Source: Cacconaster sp033811195
Lineage (GTDB): Bacteria > Bacteroidota > Bacteroidia > Bacteroidales > UBA932
Length of the DNA stretch: 64,000 nt
Reading direction: 5' to 3'
Assembly: GCA_033811195.1 (NCBI GenBank)
Contig: JAPXOZ010000007.1
Span: 31,770-95,769 of the forward strand
The notes below the pieces were generated by a model that made no database searches, had not been told where the DNA came from, and saw nothing but the letters and a program-made list of their open reading frames with translations. The stretch's first letter is position 1. Each line of letters starts with the position of its first letter. Below, piece by piece: positions 34,436 to 43,857 of the stretch. The position numbers were made by a program, and so were the translations under genes.

Positions 34436-35719
34436 ATGAAACGTTTTTTAAATATTACAGCCCTGATGCTGGTGCTGTTTACTACTTCTTGCAGCGCACA
34501 GGGAAGATATAGTGACTATTTCACTCCGGATAGGCTCAGAATTGATCTGATGTTCGCCGGCAACTCACAAACCCAGAGTGTATATCTTGACGGACTTCAC
34601 TTTGAGAAGGAGTGGAGTGGTACCAGAGAGCACTTGCTGCCCGATTTCGACTATGGGGAGTATACAATTGATGTATATACTACTGACGGTAAAAAGATTT
34701 TTTCTCAGGGTTTCTGCTCCCTTTTTGCTGAGTGGAGGACTACTCCGGAGGCTTCCAAGGTGGATAAAGCTTTTTCCAACTCATTGAGAATACCATTTCC
34801 TAAAAATAAAGTACAAATTATGATATCGGAGAGAATCAAAAAGAGTGGAGAAATGTCGCAACTTTTCAGTTGTGAAATTGATCCGGAAGATCTCTCCATC
34901 AACCGTGATAAGGAAAATGATTTTGAGGTGGTGAAGGTGTTGTATAACGGTCCTTCGGAAAATAAAGTTGACCTGGTTTTTGTCGCTGAAGGTTACACTG
35001 CAGAGGAAATGGAAAAATATCGTCGTGATGTGGAAAAATTTACCGGCTATCTTTTTGACATCGAACCCTACAAATCGCGCAAAAATGATTTTAATGTCTG
35101 GGCTGTTGAATCGATTTCCGTCGATTCAGGTACCGATATACCCCATCAGAATATCTGGAAAAATACCGCAGCCGACTCTCATTTCTATACATTCTTTATA
35201 GATAGGTATCTCACTGCCCCGGATCACAAAAAGGTGGCGCAGCTGGTCTCAAACGCTCCCTGTGATGCCATTTATGTTATTGTCAATGTTGACAAATATG
35301 GTGGAGGCGGTATTTATAATTATTATGGCCTGGGTATGTCGGACAACAAATTTGAAGCTGAGGTCCTTGTACACGAATTCGGACACAGTTTTGCCGGACT
35401 TGGTGATGAATATTACGATTCTGAAGTCGCCTATGAAAATATGTATGATATGTCGGTTGAGCCTTGGGAGCCCAACCTGACCACAATGGCAAACTTCTCT
35501 ACAAAATGGGCCTCTATGGTAGAGGAGGGTACTCCTCTGCCCACACCCAATGAAGAGGCATATAAAGGTGTCGTGGGAGCATTCGAAGGAGGAGGATACT
35601 CCGCAAAAGGGATCTTCAGGCCCTATTATGATTGTCGTATGAAAAGTAATACAGCTGAAGGTTTCTGCCCGGTGTGCAACGCTGCAATTCAAAGAATGAT
35701 AGACTATTACTGCAAGTAG
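34436..35719 (+). CDS. M64-family (IgA-peptidase-like) zinc metallopeptidase, exported
   Basis: 427 residues. The signal (ALMLVLFTTSCSAQ) may be a lipoprotein signal with C20 or a simple signal peptide. The zinc site is VHEFGHSFAGLGDEY near residue 312, the HExGH...D pattern of peptidase family M64, of which the type member cleaves IgA. Before it are an N-terminal beta domain (about 25-150) and KVDLVFVAEGYTAEEM, both typical. Natural substrate is unknown; IgA cleavage should not be assumed. It sits 12 bases after purB and 3 bases before the HAD gene, so it is transcribed with housekeeping genes. Confidence 0.88.
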   Translation: MKRFLNITALMLVLFTTSCSAQGRYSDYFTPDRLRIDLMFAGNSQTQSVYLDGLHFEKEWSGTREHLLPDFDYGEYTIDVYTTDGKKIFSQGFCSLFAEWRTTPEASKVDKAFSNSLRIPFPKNKVQIMISERIKKSGEMSQLFSCEIDPEDLSINRDKENDFEVVKVLYNGPSENKVDLVFVAEGYTAEEMEKYRRDVEKFTGYLFDIEPYKSRKNDFNVWAVESISVDSGTDIPHQNIWKNTAADSHFYTFFIDRYLTAPDHKKVAQLVSNAPCDAIYVIVNVDKYGGGGIYNYYGLGMSDNKFEAEVLVHEFGHSFAGLGDEYYDSEVAYENMYDMSVEPWEPNLTTMANFSTKWASMVEEGTPLPTPNEEAYKGVVGAFEGGGYSAKGIFRPYYDCRMKSNTAEGFCPVCNAAIQRMIDYYCK

Positions 35720-35722
35720 CCG

Positions 35723-36442
35723 ATGATAATAGAGAGATACGACTATTTTCTTCTGGATCTCGACAGGACTCTCTGGGATTTTGACGCTAATGCCTTTGCA
35801 GCAATGCATATGCTGCTTGATAAATGGGATCTCCCGATAGGAGAGAGGGAGATTTTTTTCGAAAGATATGAAGTGATCAATCGTCGCCTCTGGGATGATT
35901 ATGAGGCCGGAATGATTGCCAAAGAGTATCTGCGACGTGAGCGTTTCCATCAAACTTTGAAAGAGCATTACGGCATAGATGACCAAAATGCCGCTGAACA
36001 GATGGGTAAGGAGTACCTCGAGTTTATGGCTCTGGGTAATATTCTTATACCCGGAGCGCGAGAAGTCCTCGAGGCAATTTCCGCACGTGGCGGTAAGATG
36101 GCTATTGTCTCTAACGGCTTCAAAGAGGTGCAGTACCGCAAATTACGTGTTTCGAAAATAGATCATTTTTTCAGTGCAGTTATGATTTCGGAAGAGGTAG
36201 GAGTCCACAAACCGGACCCGCTCATTTTTCAAAAGGCACTTGAGGCCCTTTGTGGTCAAGGCGTGGAGATTGATGATAACATAAAATCCCGCACAATTAT
36301 GGTAGGAGATGATTATCCTAATGATATCGAAGGTGCCATTAACTTTGGAATAGATAGCTTTTACTACAATCCTTCTAATAAAGAAAATCCCGGAAACGCC
36401 GTATGGCACTCCCGGGATCTGCTATCACTCTTGTCCAATTAG
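35723..36442 (+). CDS. HAD-family phosphatase, YjjG-type nucleotidase
   Basis: 239 residues, HAD subfamily IA. Motif I FLLDLDRTLWDF (nucleophile D near residue 11), motif II AIVSNGF, motif III lysine in HKPDP, and motif IV MVGDDYPNDIEGA. It most resembles YjjG, a 5'-nucleotidase clearing non-canonical pyrimidine nucleotides. It ends the folP-purB-M64 run. Its TAG stop shares bases with the TAA stop of the convergent infB. Confidence 0.87.
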   Translation: MIIERYDYFLLDLDRTLWDFDANAFAAMHMLLDKWDLPIGEREIFFERYEVINRRLWDDYEAGMIAKEYLRRERFHQTLKEHYGIDDQNAAEQMGKEYLEFMALGNILIPGAREVLEAISARGGKMAIVSNGFKEVQYRKLRVSKIDHFFSAVMISEEVGVHKPDPLIFQKALEALCGQGVEIDDNIKSRTIMVGDDYPNDIEGAINFGIDSFYYNPSNKENPGNAVWHSRDLLSLLSN

Positions 36443-39201
36443 AGTTTACGCTTGATTTCGACTATGGTGTAGGCCTCGATGACATCACCTATTTTGACAT
36501 CGTTGTATCCTTCAATGTTCAGACCGCAGTCAAATCCTGCAGCAACTTCCTTGACATCATCTTTAAATCGCTTGAGCGAACCAAGTTTGCCGGTATAGAT
36601 CACAATGCCGTCTCGGATTACTCTTACCTTGGCTGTGCGTGTCAATTTACCCTCCTTTACCATACAACCGGCAATGGTACCGACTCTGGAAATTTTGAAA
36701 ATCTCGCGCACCTCCGCAGTGGCAGTGACTTCTTCTTTCTCCAAGGGGGCGAGCATACCTTCGATACTGCTCTTAACCTCTTCGATAGCATCGTAAATTA
36801 CTGAGTAGATACGTATTTCTATACTCTCACTTTCAGCCAGTCTGCGCGCTTCCATCGAAGGACGAACCTGGAATCCGATAATTATCGCGTTAGATGCTGA
36901 AGCAAGCATTACGTCGTTCTCCGAGATAGCGCCAACAGCTTTGTGGATTACCTTGACCTGAACCTCTTCTGTAGAGAGTTTGATTAGGGAGTCTGCAAGA
37001 GCCTCCACGGATCCGTCCACATCAGCCTTTACGATAATATTGAGCTCCTTGAAATTGCCCAGCGCGATACGACGTCCGATCTCCTCGAGAGTAATGTGAG
37101 GTTGGGTATGGATGCCCTGGATACGTATCAACTGTTCTCTCTTATTTGCAATATCGCGTGCTTCCTTCTCATCTTCGAGAACGTTGAGGGTGTCACCTGC
37201 GGTGGGGGCTCCGTTGAGACCTAACACTGATACGGGTGTTGAGGGACCCGCTTCAGTAATTTGCTGTCCACGCTCATTGAACATGGCTTTTACACGGCCG
37301 GTGTAACATCCTGCGAGCATTACATCACCGAGTCTCAACGTACCTGACTCAATGAGCACTGTGGCGAGATAACCGCGTCCCCTGTCGAGTGAAGACTCGA
37401 TGACGCTGCCAACGGCACGCTTATCGGGGTTGGCCTTCAATTCCAGCAGGTCTGCCTCGAGTAGCACTTTCTCAAGTAGTTCCTTGATGTTAATACCTTT
37501 CTTGGCCGAGATTTCCTGGCATTGATATTTGCCACCCCAATCCTCTACGAGGATATTCATATTTGCGAGCTGCTCTTTGATTTTTTCGGGATTTGCTCCC
37601 TGTTTGTCAATTTTATTGATTGCAAATACCATCGGTACACCCGCTGCTTGCGCGTGACTGATGGCTTCGACTGTCTGGGGCATTATAGCATCGTCAGCGG
37701 CAACGATAATGATGGCAACGTCTGTGACCTTGGCTCCACGTGCACGCATGGCGGTAAATGCCTCGTGACCCGGAGTATCAAGGAATGTAATACGTCTGCC
37801 CGAAGGGAGTTGCACATTGTAAGCACCGATGTGCTGGGTAATTCCGCCTGCCTCACCGGCAATCACATTTGCCTTGCGGATATAGTCAAGCAGCGAAGTC
37901 TTTCCGTGGTCCACGTGGCCCATAACTGTAACGATAGGCGGACGTTCAACCATATCTTCCTCTTTATCTTTCTCCTGCTCGATGGCACCCTGGGTTTCCA
38001 CGGTTACAAACTCTATTTCGTATCCGAACTCCTCTGCTACAAGCACTAGTGTCTCTGCGTCAAGACGCTGGTTGATGGAAACCATCATTCCCAGGTTCAT
38101 ACAGGCCTCTATAACCTTGGTTACCGGAGTATTGTTCATTAAGATTGCAAGCTCGTTTGCTGTAACAAACTCGGTCACCTTGAGAATATTACTGGAAAGT
38201 TCCTGAAGGATCTGTTCTTCCTGTGCTTTTTGAGAAATTATTTCCCTTTTTTCGCGGCGACGTCTTGATCCTCTTGTTTTTCCCCTGCCCTCGGTCATGC
38301 GGGCGTAGGTCTCTTTGATCTGCTTTTGTACCTCATCCTCATCAATTTCGGGACGTACTGATTTGAAACGATCTTTCTTGCTGTATTTACCTCTGCCTCC
38401 GCTTTGGGAGTCCTTTTGTTTTTTGTGTTCTTGATGTGCTTTAGTGACATCTACCCTTTTGCTGTTTTGGATGCGTTCTCTCTTGCCTTTGCTTCTCCTC
38501 TCAGTTTGCGGCTCACTATTGTCGTCGCTCTTAGGTTTTTCCTTTTTTTCAAATTGGGAAATATCAACCTTGCCAACCACTGTCAGACCGGGTAGCTTCC
38601 GCTCTGTGTGCCTTATATCTGTTTTCCTCTTTGGCTTTTCTTCCTTTGTGGGAGCAACGCTCTTTTTTGCGGGAGCTTTTTTCTTCGTTTCAGGCTCAAC
38701 AGGTGTTGCAGGTGCCTTTTCAGGCTCTGCTTTCGGAGTTTCTACCTTTTCCTGTTTTGGTTTGGCTTTAGCTTTGGCTTTTGGTTTTATCTCATCGAGA
38801 TCAATCTTTCCTACGACCTTGATCTTCGGGGTTTCCGGCTTAATCACGGTAACTGTCTCTTCGGGTACAGGCTCGGGAGTTTTTACCTGTTTATCCGGAC
38901 TTGACAGAACTTTGCTGGTTATTATGACCTCCTTGACAGGCTCTTCCTCTTCCTGTTCCTTACGGTGATCCATCCGCGTCATTTGCCTTACTTTCTTTGC
39001 TGCCTCCACTGCGTCCTCCTTAATAGCCTTATCCCGTCCGAATTTTTCCGCAACTATATCGTAGATATCCTGCGAAATTTTGGACGCGATGGTCAGGTCG
39101 CTTCCATGTCCTTTCTCTTCAAGAAAGTCAAGCAATGTGCCCGTAGAAATATTAAAGGCCGTCGCTACCTGTTTTATCCTGTATTGTTTCTGATCTGACA
39201 T
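36439..39201 (-). CDS. infB: Translation initiation factor IF-2
   Basis: GTPase placing initiator tRNA on the ribosome. 920 residues: an N-terminal IF2-N helical domain (KQVATAFNISTGTLLDFLEE), a long charged linker rich in K, E, P and A (about 70-330), then the G domain with GHVDHGKTSLLD (P-loop), GGITQHIGAYNV, DTPGHEAFTAMRARGA and NKIDKQ, and the C-terminal domains. It is the last gene of rimP-nusA-infB, the classical order. The long linker is normal for the phylum. Confidence 0.96.
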   Translation of the reverse strand: MSDQKQYRIKQVATAFNISTGTLLDFLEEKGHGSDLTIASKISQDIYDIVAEKFGRDKAIKEDAVEAAKKVRQMTRMDHRKEQEEEEPVKEVIITSKVLSSPDKQVKTPEPVPEETVTVIKPETPKIKVVGKIDLDEIKPKAKAKAKPKQEKVETPKAEPEKAPATPVEPETKKKAPAKKSVAPTKEEKPKRKTDIRHTERKLPGLTVVGKVDISQFEKKEKPKSDDNSEPQTERRSKGKRERIQNSKRVDVTKAHQEHKKQKDSQSGGRGKYSKKDRFKSVRPEIDEDEVQKQIKETYARMTEGRGKTRGSRRRREKREIISQKAQEEQILQELSSNILKVTEFVTANELAILMNNTPVTKVIEACMNLGMMVSINQRLDAETLVLVAEEFGYEIEFVTVETQGAIEQEKDKEEDMVERPPIVTVMGHVDHGKTSLLDYIRKANVIAGEAGGITQHIGAYNVQLPSGRRITFLDTPGHEAFTAMRARGAKVTDVAIIIVAADDAIMPQTVEAISHAQAAGVPMVFAINKIDKQGANPEKIKEQLANMNILVEDWGGKYQCQEISAKKGINIKELLEKVLLEADLLELKANPDKRAVGSVIESSLDRGRGYLATVLIESGTLRLGDVMLAGCYTGRVKAMFNERGQQITEAGPSTPVSVLGLNGAPTAGDTLNVLEDEKEARDIANKREQLIRIQGIHTQPHITLEEIGRRIALGNFKELNIIVKADVDGSVEALADSLIKLSTEEVQVKVIHKAVGAISENDVMLASASNAIIIGFQVRPSMEARRLAESESIEIRIYSVIYDAIEEVKSSIEGMLAPLEKEEVTATAEVREIFKISRVGTIAGCMVKEGKLTRTAKVRVIRDGIVIYTGKLGSLKRFKDDVKEVAAGFDCGLNIEGYNDVKIGDVIEAYTIVEIKRKL

Positions 39202-39233
39202 ATATTTTCTCCCGATATTATTAATTGTTAAAA

Positions 39234-40472
39234 CTACTCTTCAAATTCTGCTCTGAGGATTTTTTGTACCTCGATTGCGGTCTCCTCTTCGAGGTCTGCC
39301 CTCTGTACGATATCTTCCACTGAAAGTGCCAGAACACTCTTGGCAGTGTCGCATCCGATTTTCTGCAGTTGCTCTATAATCCACATATCAATCTCGTCGC
39401 TGAACTCTGTGAGCAATACATCCTCTTCAGGTTCAAGGCCGTCATCATCGCGGTAAATCTCAAGTTTATAGCCTACAAGTTCACCTGCAAGGTTAATGTT
39501 GCTGCCGCCTTTACCAACAGCAAGGGAAACCTCGGAGGGTTTGAGATAGACATTCACTTGTTTTGCCTCTTCGTTGAAGGTCATTGAAGAGATTTTTGCC
39601 GGACTGAGAGCTCTGGTGATGAGCAGTGACTTGTTGTTTGTCCAGGGGATAACGTCTATATTTTCGTTGCGTAATTCGCGGACAATGCTGTGTATACGGC
39701 TACCCCTCACACCCACGCAGGCTCCTACCGGATCAATTCGCTCATCATATGACTCTACTGCAACTTTAGCTCTTTCACCGGGTATTCTGACGATTTTCTT
39801 AATGGTGATCAGACCTTCAAAAATCTCAGCAACTTCCTGCTCAAAAAGTCTTGCGAGGAAGTCCGTAGATGTACGAGAGAGGATAATCACCGGCGTGTTG
39901 CTGTTATTGAATTTAACCTCTTTGATAATGGTCCTAACAGTATCCCCTTTCCTGAAAAAATCACCGGGAATCTGTTCCTCTTTAGGAAGAATCAGATCGT
40001 TGCCTTCATCGTCCCTAAGTACAACCTCTCGCTTCCATACCTGGTAAACTTCACCTACAAAAAGATCTCCTACCTTATTGCGATACTTGTTGTAGAGGTT
40101 CGCCTTCTCAATATCCATAATGCGTCCGGAAAGACTCTGCCTGAGGTTGAGAATGCCCCTGCGGCCGAAATCAGCGAGTTTGATCTCCACCGAACACTCT
40201 TCTCCCAGGTCATATTCGTCAATCTTGTTGGCATCCTCGAAAGAAATCTCTGTCATGGGATCGGTAACCTCTTCCACTACTTCTCTGTTCCAGAAAATCT
40301 GGAGGTCGCCCTTGTCAATATTGATGATGATGTCGAAGTCACTATTTTCGCTATACATCTTTTTGAGCTGTGAGAGAAATACCTCTTCGAGCACTCCCAT
40401 CATGGTGGCCCTGTCTATGTTTTTCTGATCTTTGAATTCAGCAAATGTGCTGGCTAGGTTCAAACCTTCCAT
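39234..40472 (-). CDS. nusA: Transcription termination/antitermination factor NusA
   Basis: 412 residues. N-terminal polymerase-binding domain, S1 domain around 135-200 (VGEVYQVWKREVVLRDDEGN), then two KH domains with SRTSTDFLARLF, GACVGVRGSRIHSIVREL and AVGKGGSNINLAGELVG. A short C-terminal helical repeat follows (ILRAEFEE at the end). The upstream leader hairpin of the operon is notable because NusA acts on hairpin-dependent pausing and termination, so self-control is conceivable. infB starts 32 bases downstream. Confidence 0.95.
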   Translation of the reverse strand: MEGLNLASTFAEFKDQKNIDRATMMGVLEEVFLSQLKKMYSENSDFDIIINIDKGDLQIFWNREVVEEVTDPMTEISFEDANKIDEYDLGEECSVEIKLADFGRRGILNLRQSLSGRIMDIEKANLYNKYRNKVGDLFVGEVYQVWKREVVLRDDEGNDLILPKEEQIPGDFFRKGDTVRTIIKEVKFNNSNTPVIILSRTSTDFLARLFEQEVAEIFEGLITIKKIVRIPGERAKVAVESYDERIDPVGACVGVRGSRIHSIVRELRNENIDVIPWTNNKSLLITRALSPAKISSMTFNEEAKQVNVYLKPSEVSLAVGKGGSNINLAGELVGYKLEIYRDDDGLEPEEDVLLTEFSDEIDMWIIEQLQKIGCDTAKSVLALSVEDIVQRADLEEETAIEVQKILRAEFEE

Positions 40473-40490
40473 TTTGATTATTATTTTTAT

Positions 40491-40976
40491 CTAATTTTTA
40501 TACTTTTCAAATTTAATAACGGGTTTTGCCGATTTGATTTGGTCAAAAGTGTATTCTTCGACAACCTCCCTGATCAATTTCTTTTTCTGTCCTTCCACCT
40601 TTTCGGAAACTTTGGTAACAAACGTAATACCCTCTTCAGAAACAGCTGCCAGAACGCCTTTAATATGCCCTCCGCTTTTGAGTTTAAGTTCAATTTCGGA
40701 ACCAAGTGCTTTGCGATACTGACGTAGTACCTTGAAAGGCGTTGAGAGGCCTGCAGAACCTACTGTAAGCGAAAAATCCTCCTTGTCCCTGTCAAGTTTG
40801 GATTCTACAAAACGGCTGATATTTACGCAGTCGTCCAAAGAAAGAGAGCCTTTGTCGATCTCAATGACAATCTCAATATCATTCTCCCTACTTATCCTGA
40901 CATCCACCAAAAACAGGTCACTTCTTTGTGCGAGAAACTCTGCTAATATCTCTTCTATCTTCTCTTTTTGTATCAT
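40491..40976 (-). CDS. rimP: Ribosome maturation factor RimP
   Basis: 161 residues. The N-terminal alpha/beta domain includes FLVDVRISRENDIEIVIEID, the central part DCVNISRFVESKLD, then TVGSAGLSTPFKVLRQYRKA, the family's conserved SPG(L)-like region in variant form. The C-terminal part is an SH3-like barrel. It assists 30S subunit assembly. It is first in the rimP-nusA-infB transcript, 18 bases before nusA. Its leader contains a promoter and a hairpin described separately. Confidence 0.93.
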   Translation of the reverse strand: MIQKEKIEEILAEFLAQRSDLFLVDVRISRENDIEIVIEIDKGSLSLDDCVNISRFVESKLDRDKEDFSLTVGSAGLSTPFKVLRQYRKALGSEIELKLKSGGHIKGVLAAVSEEGITFVTKVSEKVEGQKKKLIREVVEEYTFDQIKSAKPVIKFEKYKN

Positions 40977-40999
40977 CCTTAGGATAATTTTAAAAAATA

Positions 41000-41018
41000 A
41001 GGGGACTACACGTCCCCT
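41000..41018 (-). promoter_or_regulatory. Terminator-like leader hairpin ahead of rimP-nusA-infB
   Basis: On the minus strand AGGGGAC (41018-41012) pairs with GTCCCCT (41006-41000) round a 5-base loop, followed by TATTTTTT. It lies between the promoter at 41041-41071 and the rimP ATG at 40976, so it is in the 5' untranslated region. A 7-base GC-rich stem plus U-run has the form of an intrinsic terminator, pointing to attenuation. Confidence 0.65.
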
Positions 41019-41040
41019 ATCTCTTTCACTATATCGCCGG

Positions 41041-41071
41041 CAAAGTTAGCAATTCTATATTAAACGGCAAA
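41041..41071 (-). promoter_or_regulatory. Promoter of rimP-nusA-infB
   Basis: Read on the minus strand: TTTG (41071-41068), 19 bases, TAACTTTG (41048-41041), an excellent fit to the Bacteroidota consensus. Transcription should begin around 41034, leaving a leader of roughly 58 bases. Confidence 0.8.
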
Positions 41072-41138
41072 TTTTTATTATCTTTTTGGCATATTTTATG
41101 AATGATTAGAAAAGATTACAGATGAAAAATAATAATAT

Positions 41139-42128
41139 ATGGATATTACTGCACAAAAGATAGCAGAACACCTGGGGGGAGAGATAGTTGGGGATCCGCA
41201 AGTTAGGGTGTCTGCTCCTGCCAGAATAGAGCAGGGACGTCCGGGTACCATCTGCTTTTTTGCAAACCCAAAGTACGAACATTACGTCTATACGACAAAA
41301 GCCTCAATTCTGCTGATCAACAAATCATTCGAGCCCAGTCGGGAGATTCCTGCCACTCTTATCAAGGTTGAAAACGCTTATGAGTCCGTTGCGGTTCTTC
41401 TTGAGCTCTTCAACACTCTAAAGAAAAGCCGTCCAAGGAGTAACCGCCTTTTTGTTTGTCGCCCATTTTCCTCTAAAATAGGACGCGGCACTTTTGTGGG
41501 GCGTGGCACTTTTGTCGGCAAAAAAGTAACAATCGGTAAAAATTGTCACATCTATCCGCAGGTCTATATCGGTAACGGAGTTACAATCGGTGACAACACC
41601 ACTATTTATCCGGGCGTACGCATTTATCATGATTGTGTAGTCGGAAGTGATGTGATTATCCACGCAAATGCGGTTATTGGTGCTGACGGATTCGGTTTTG
41701 CTCCCCGCGAAGACGGCTCTTACCGCAAGATCCCCCAAACCGGAAATGTCATCATAGAGGATGACGTGGAGATAGGTGTAGGAACGGCAGTAGACAGGGC
41801 TACAATGGGCTCCACTATTATCAGGAGAGGAGTCAAGCTTGACAATTTATGTCAGATTGGACATAATGTGGAGGTAGGCGAAAATACCGTCATGGCAGGT
41901 CTGAGTGGTATTGCCGGCTCAGCAAAAGTAGGTAAAGGATGTGTCATTGCAGGTCAGAGTGGCATTGCCGGTCACATTACTATTGCAGATAAGACAACTC
42001 TGGCAGCTCAGAGCGGTATTATAGGCAATGTCAGAAAGGAGGGTGAAGCTCTTATGGGCTCTCCTGCTATAAGTTACAGAGATTATATGAGGGCTTATGC
42101 CTTGTTCAAAGCCAGTGCGAGGAAATGA
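41139..42128 (+). CDS. lpxD: UDP-3-O-(3-hydroxyacyl)glucosamine N-acyltransferase
   Basis: Third step of lipid A synthesis: adds the N-linked hydroxyacyl chain. 329 residues. The N-terminal uridine-binding domain (AEHLGGEIVGDPQVRVSAPA) is followed by left-handed beta-helix hexapeptide repeats and the active-site region QIGHNVEVGENTVMAG (catalytic histidine). It starts the lpxD-lpxC-lpxA-wbqC run; its TGA overlaps the lpxC ATG (ATGA). Confidence 0.94.
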   Translation: MDITAQKIAEHLGGEIVGDPQVRVSAPARIEQGRPGTICFFANPKYEHYVYTTKASILLINKSFEPSREIPATLIKVENAYESVAVLLELFNTLKKSRPRSNRLFVCRPFSSKIGRGTFVGRGTFVGKKVTIGKNCHIYPQVYIGNGVTIGDNTTIYPGVRIYHDCVVGSDVIIHANAVIGADGFGFAPREDGSYRKIPQTGNVIIEDDVEIGVGTAVDRATMGSTIIRRGVKLDNLCQIGHNVEVGENTVMAGLSGIAGSAKVGKGCVIAGQSGIAGHITIADKTTLAAQSGIIGNVRKEGEALMGSPAISYRDYMRAYALFKASARK

Positions 42129-43048
42129 AGGAGAGACAGAAGACAGTAAAAAAGAGTTATACCTTTGAAGGGAAAGGGTTGCATACCGGTCTTCATTGTA
42201 AGATGACAATCCTTCCGGCACCGGCGGATCACGGTATAGTTTTTAAAAGAAAAGATATCGGCGAAGAGGCTCTTGTAGAGGCATCCTGGTCCAATATTGC
42301 AGGCACTGCCAGAAGTACGGCCATTTGTAAGGACGGGATTGATGTAGTGACTATAGAGCATCTTCTTGCGACATTTTACGGACTCGGGATAGATAATGCC
42401 CTGGTAGAAATCGACAGTACGGAGTTGCCAATTCTGGATGGTAGCGCAAGACCCTATGCGGAGGCCTTTCTCGCAGACGGTCTTCATTTATATGATGCTC
42501 CAAGAAGATACCTTGAGATAAGGGAACCGTTTTCATTCGAGGATACTGAGTCAGGCTCTTCTCTCCAGGTGCTTCCGGCAGACAACTTCAGTGCTGAGGT
42601 GGAGATTGACTATGGCTCTAAAGTATTGGGAGTTCAGAAGGCACAATTTTCCGAAGGTGATGATTTTGCTTCTGCAATAGCCCCCTGCCGTACATTCTGC
42701 TTTATCCACGAACTGGAATTCCTTCTCAACCACAATCTTATAAAAGGTGGGGATATGGATAACGCCATAGTGATCGTGGAAAATGATGTCGACGAAAAGA
42801 CTCTCAGTCGCTTGAAGAAAATTTTTAATGTAGAGAATCTTGATAGGGCGCCGGAGGGATATCTCAACAATCTGACCCTCCATTTTGAGAACGAATGTGC
42901 CCGTCACAAACTCCTCGATCTTATAGGGGATTTCGCCCTTGCGGGACATCCTCTCAAAGCCAGAATAATTGCCCGTAAACCCGGTCATGCAATAAACACC
43001 GCTGCGCTTAAAACCATGTTTCAAAAAAATAACATTATACCATTATGA
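42125..43048 (+). CDS. lpxC: UDP-3-O-acyl-N-acetylglucosamine deacetylase, not fused to FabZ
   Basis: The committed step of lipid A synthesis, a zinc amidase. 307 residues. FEGKGLHTG at the start, zinc ligand histidine in TIEHLLATFYGLGIDN, ligands H and D in CARHKLLDLIGDFALAG, and the catalytic histidine in RKPGHAINTAALK. Most Bacteroidota carry an LpxC-FabZ fusion of about 460 residues; here the gene ends after the LpxC domain and overlaps lpxA by 4 bases, leaving no room for FabZ. A separate fabZ is in the fab operon. Confidence 0.94.
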   Translation: MKERQKTVKKSYTFEGKGLHTGLHCKMTILPAPADHGIVFKRKDIGEEALVEASWSNIAGTARSTAICKDGIDVVTIEHLLATFYGLGIDNALVEIDSTELPILDGSARPYAEAFLADGLHLYDAPRRYLEIREPFSFEDTESGSSLQVLPADNFSAEVEIDYGSKVLGVQKAQFSEGDDFASAIAPCRTFCFIHELEFLLNHNLIKGGDMDNAIVIVENDVDEKTLSRLKKIFNVENLDRAPEGYLNNLTLHFENECARHKLLDLIGDFALAGHPLKARIIARKPGHAINTAALKTMFQKNNIIPL

Positions 43049-43857
43049 TCAACAACAATAAATATCCCGGTGCCTATGTTCATCCTGATGCCAAAATAGG
43101 CAGAAATGTAGAGATAGGACCATTCAGTTATATAGCTGGAAATGTAGAGATCGGAGATGGGTGCCACATAGGGCCCAACGCCGTAATTCTAGATTATGTA
43201 AAAATGGGTGATAATTGCAAAGTTTTCGCAGGTGCCGTAGTTGGTGCCGAGCCTCAGGATCTCAAGTTCAGGGGAGAGGAGAGCCATGTGATTATCGGTA
43301 ACAATACCACAATCAGAGAGTGTGCTACTATCAATCGCGGTACGGCTGCCAGCGGTAGATACGCTACCATAATAGGTGACAACTGCCTTGTAATGTCCTA
43401 TGTCCATATTGCACACGACTGCCGTATAGGCAACAACTGTATTTTCTCGAGCTATGTGGGTATGGCTGGAGAGACCGATGTCGATGATTGGGCAATTATA
43501 GGCGGGGGTACGCTCATCCACCAGTTCTCCCATATCGGGGCCCATGTGATGATAGGTGGCGGTACAGGAGTGGTGAAGGATGTGCCTCCCTATATACTTG
43601 CTGCACGCAATCCTATCAATTTCGAAGGCATTAATATCGTAGGTTTGCGCCGCCGCGGTTTCACTCACGATGAGATTGACGAAATCCGTGAGATTTACAG
43701 AGTAATATATGATTCGGGGATGAATGTATCTAATGCCATTTCCAGAGTAAAATCGGCCTTCTCAGACACAGAAGTCAGAAAGGTGATTTTGGATTTCATA
43801 TCCAACTCCAAGAGGGGTATCGTCAAGAAAGGCGCCAGCGATTCTCTCGATGATTAG
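43045..43857 (+). CDS. lpxA: UDP-N-acetylglucosamine O-acyltransferase
   Basis: First acylation of lipid A synthesis. 270 residues: hexapeptide-repeat beta-helix with AYVHPDAKIGRNVEIGPF, VVGAEPQDLKFRGEES (family signature) and the catalytic histidine in VMSYVHIAHDCRIGNN, followed by the helical C-terminal domain (GLRRRGFTHDEIDEIREI). It overlaps lpxC by 4 bases and wbqC by 8. Lipid A genes in one transcript make their supply coordinated. Confidence 0.95.
   Translation: MINNNKYPGAYVHPDAKIGRNVEIGPFSYIAGNVEIGDGCHIGPNAVILDYVKMGDNCKVFAGAVVGAEPQDLKFRGEESHVIIGNNTTIRECATINRGTAASGRYATIIGDNCLVMSYVHIAHDCRIGNNCIFSSYVGMAGETDVDDWAIIGGGTLIHQFSHIGAHVMIGGGTGVVKDVPPYILAARNPINFEGINIVGLRRRGFTHDEIDEIREIYRVIYDSGMNVSNAISRVKSAFSDTEVRKVILDFISNSKRGIVKKGASDSLDD

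Noticed and set aside
34436..35719. Claim of a true IgA protease
   Set aside because: Only the M64 zinc motif is seen; family members have varied or unknown substrates.
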